A DNA stretch of 64,000 bases. Origin: an uncultured bacterium (lineage in GTDB: Bacteria > Patescibacteriota > Patescibacteriia > 2-12-FULL-60-25). The translations under genes were made by a program, and so were the position numbers. The stretch lies in the NCBI GenBank assembly GCA_937949995.1, contig CALFEO010000013.1, forward strand, positions 1-64,000, read 5' to 3'. This document shows positions 62,009 to 64,000 of the stretch, piece after piece; the first letter of the stretch is position 1; each line of letters starts with the position of its first letter. A model generated the notes under the pieces. That model saw only the letters and a list, made by a program, of their open reading frames with translations, searched no databases and was not told the origin of the DNA.

Positions 62009-62393
62009 ATGATTCAAGATTAATGCCCATTAACTGCAGAGCTTTGTTAAATAATTCTTTTTGTTCGTCTGATAGTTCTTGGATGGAGTTAACTGTTCCT
62101 TCGATTTCAAGACGGTTGCGATAGTTATTGTGATGATGTTTTAACCAATACATGATGGCTTGCATGTTCCTGTCTTTTACAGCACTTATTAACTGCGATT
62201 CAGCTAAATCATTTACCAATAAACACCCCTCTTGAACGGCTGCGTCTACTTTATTGGCAAAATCAGAATCTTCGTTTTTCCACCTATACAATGTCGCTCG
62301 GGCAATGCCAATTTTTTCGCAAGCAATTTGGATGATTGGTGTTTTTGTGAGTTGTTTTAACAATAACTCTTTGGTCTGGTGATTATTCTTCAT
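61992..62393 (-). CDS. Terminase small subunit-like DNA-binding protein
   Basis: 133 residues with an N-terminal helix-turn-helix (CEKIGIARATLYRWKNEDSDF, about 25-45) and a helical dimerisation part, the TerS/phBC6A51-like layout, directly upstream of the large subunit. Recognises the packaging site. It begins with an ATGA overlap to the methylase gene upstream. Confidence 0.8.
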   Translation of the reverse strand: MKNNHQTKELLLKQLTKTPIIQIACEKIGIARATLYRWKNEDSDFANKVDAAVQEGCLLVNDLAESQLISAVKDRNMQAIMYWLKHHHNNYRNRLEIEGTVNSIQELSDEQKELFNKALQLMGINLESYENKE

Positions 62394-63160
62394 ACTTGTT
62401 TAGCTTTTAACTTAGTTATTCTTTCCCATCTACGGATGATAGTTCGACAATATTCTTCGTCCTGTTCGATCATATAACAACGTCGTTTCAATTGTTCGCA
62501 TGCTAGTAGCGTCGTTCCACTGCCTCCAAAACAATCATATACGGCATCACTTATATCAGTTGAGTTCAATATGAGATGCCTGATGAGTCCAATTGGTTTA
62601 GTCGTCGGATGATAAGGGCTTTTGTTGGGTTTAGGATAGAAGAGGACACTTTTATCTTTACTGCGCCTAAATTTGTGTGTTCCGTGCCAGCCAAAGACGA
62701 TTAGTTCATGTTGGGGTAGGTAATCTTTTCGTCCGACGATGGCATGATTTTTCATCCAGATAACAAGTTGAGAAAAGTGAATCTGCATTTCATCCATTCC
62801 ATTCTTTAAAGCGAATAGCATTTTATCTGCGTTGAAGATGTAGACGCTATTTTTCTTTGAAAGATGCGGTATGATTGGTGCAAGCCAATCTTTTGTGAAG
62901 TTCGTGTATTCTAATTCCGAGGTAATATTATCGTTTGCGATTACTTTATGTGATTTTAAAGGAGATATTCCCTCTTTGCTTTCAACGACAGAAACACCAT
63001 ATGGCGGATCTGTAATAATCGCATTAATTTTCATGCTGCCAATAAGTGTTTTAACGACTTGTTCATTCCTAGCATCACCACAAGCTAAATAGTGGTCACC
63101 AAGTTTCCAAAACTTTGGTCTATTTAAGTTTCTTTGCTTTTTGTCCAGTAAGTTTTTCAT
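62390..63160 (-). CDS. DNA methyltransferase (beta-class, DPPY)
   Basis: 256 residues. LGDHYLACGDARN at the start matches the C-terminal half of ParB-like methylases. The catalytic DPPYGVSV (near 52) precedes the SAM motif CFGGSGTTLLACEQLKR (near 215), the beta-class order. Probably an adenine-N6 or cytosine-N4 enzyme. Coupled to the small terminase gene, so likely a phage anti-restriction or packaging-related methylase. It overlaps the preceding methylase gene by 41 nt. Confidence 0.87.
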   Translation of the reverse strand: MKNLLDKKQRNLNRPKFWKLGDHYLACGDARNEQVVKTLIGSMKINAIITDPPYGVSVVESKEGISPLKSHKVIANDNITSELEYTNFTKDWLAPIIPHLSKKNSVYIFNADKMLFALKNGMDEMQIHFSQLVIWMKNHAIVGRKDYLPQHELIVFGWHGTHKFRRSKDKSVLFYPKPNKSPYHPTTKPIGLIRHLILNSTDISDAVYDCFGGSGTTLLACEQLKRRCYMIEQDEEYCRTIIRRWERITKLKAKQV

Positions 63161-64000
63161 ATCTTCGGATTATTAAATCAATGAACATTGGTTCACGTTC
63201 GACCATGTACGCTGAACGCTTTAATTGCTCGCATGCGACCATGAGGCTTCCAGAGCCAGCAAATAGATCAACAATAGTATCACCGGGCTTTGTACAGCGT
63301 CTTAGAGCCTTTTCGTGTAGTTGTGGAGGCTTTTGTGTTGGATGCTCATAGTCGGATCCATTAAGGCGTTTAACAAGCCAAATATCAATCATATCGTGAA
63401 TATCCTCTATAGCTCGGTTGCCTGTTCCAATCTCTTTATTCATCAATTCGGAAATATTCAAGACTTTATCCAATAAATACGGGCTTCCGATTGTTCCATA
63501 TACACAGGGTTCGTATTGTTTGTTAAAAGCGACCTGAGGAGTCGGGTTGCTAGAGTTTTTGATCCAGAGGCAGACACGTTTGTTTTGGATTTTTAGCTCT
63601 TGATATAGAGTTTGTAGTAGCCAAATGTATTTTTGATCACAATATGTGAAGACATGTGCATTTGAATGGCAAAAAGCTAATCCGTTTTTAAGAGCTGTAT
63701 TTAGGAGTTCACGATACTCACCATCGGTCTTGGAATCATCTACATTTCCGCCATACTGTTTCTTGCCTCCGATTCCTTTGTTATACGAAAGTCCTATATT
63801 GTATGGTGGATCTTGAATGATGGCATTAGCTTTTTTACTCTTCATGAGCTTTTTTATCGTTTTTATGTCTTTGCAATCAGCGCACATGAGTCGATGGCTA
63901 CCAAGTTGATAGATGTCACCTAGTTTTGATTTGGGTTTCTTGATTTTTTCTAACTCTTTTTCAATATTAAACTCATCATCTTCAACTTCCAGGTCATCAA
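63120..64000 (-). CDS. DNA methyltransferase, N-terminus beyond the window (likely ParB-fused)
   Basis: The frame remains open to base 64000. The ATG at 63887 is internal, because the upstream codons KLGDIYQLGSHRLMCADCKD form the linker typical of ParB-nuclease/methylase fusions. DPPYNIGLSY (catalytic) precedes DLFAGSGSLMVACEQLKRSAY (SAM motif), again beta-class. It and the next gene are paralogues (same LGxH and CEQLKR motifs) and probably arose by duplication. The element evidently continues beyond the right edge. Confidence 0.85.
   Translation of the reverse strand, partial: DDLEVEDDEFNIEKELEKIKKPKSKLGDIYQLGSHRLMCADCKDIKTIKKLMKSKKANAIIQDPPYNIGLSYNKGIGGKKQYGGNVDDSKTDGEYRELLNTALKNGLAFCHSNAHVFTYCDQKYIWLLQTLYQELKIQNKRVCLWIKNSSNPTPQVAFNKQYEPCVYGTIGSPYLLDKVLNISELMNKEIGTGNRAIEDIHDMIDIWLVKRLNGSDYEHPTQKPPQLHEKALRRCTKPGDTIVDLFAGSGSLMVACEQLKRSAYMVEREPMFIDLIIRRYEKLTGQKAKKLK

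Overview
The window looks like a chromosomal segment of a Candidate Phyla Radiation (Patescibacteria) bacterium, probably Parcubacteria-like. The reasons are compact or short versions of housekeeping genes (a UvrC without its C-terminal helix-hairpin-helix, an 849-residue UvrA, a dcw cluster reduced to mraZ-rsmH-ftsL-like), many lineage-specific hypotheticals, and housekeeping genes that appear leaderless (a TATAAT-like box 6-9 nt before the ATG and no Shine-Dalgarno). TGA is used as a stop (several ATGA overlaps), which argues against the code-25 lineages. The taxonomic assignment is inference.

Left part (1-3.8 kb): a partial repeat protein, a MoxR-like AAA ATPase and murB, all on the minus strand. 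The most remarkable region follows (3.77-8.16 kb): two arrays of hairpin-framed units (14 units at 4127-5322 and 8 units at 7600-8124) around a G+C-rich gene for a 547-residue IS110-like protein with a RuvC-like N-terminus and a Nop/Transposase_20-like module. Each unit has an outer stem ending GAC...GTC, an 11-nt segment, an inner mini-hairpin of 9-15 nt starting AG, and a 12-nt segment starting with A. The 11/12 spacing fits all 22 units. This is the architecture of a TIGR-Tas (tandem interspaced guide RNA / Tas) system, here probably of the TasR type. Unusually, the outer stem rotates through four different sequences in fixed order. Each array has a minus-strand terminator at its low-coordinate end. 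Array 2 and tas each have a TTGACA promoter, and a ~300-bp MITE-like element with 17-bp inverted termini lies beside each terminator.

Middle part (8.2-41.9 kb): a REP-associated tyrosine transposase, then mainly core genes: murC, glyA, folD, an amino-acid permease, dnaB, ybaB, recR, rplU, a WecA/MraY-type glycosyl-phosphotransferase with a DUF192 protein, a membrane-anchored ClpC-like ATPase, the mraZ-rsmH-ftsL cluster with its MraZ operator, uvrC and uvrA, and cell-surface proteins. Intergenic regions are full of palindromic and MITE-like repeats. Several hypotheticals sit in insulated units with TTGACA promoter, strong Shine-Dalgarno and terminator, unlike the housekeeping genes.

Right part (41.8-64 kb): a tRNA-Ser(GGA) marks the start of integrated DNA. 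Its 3' end plus a downstream 26-bp block recur at 46.23-46.28 kb, so two related elements seem to lie in tandem. The first carries an unknown HEPN-like protein, a membrane protein and a G+C-rich M23-peptidase lipoprotein. The second is A+T-rich and carries a large serine recombinase, a three-gene helicase/methylase/nuclease defence module (PLD-helicase, Eco57I-type methylase, zinc-ribbon plus PD-(D/E)XK-like protein), a possible caspase-like membrane protein, an HNH nuclease, terminase large and small subunits and two DNA methylases, the last running off the window. It is best read as a prophage or phage-like island carrying defence genes.
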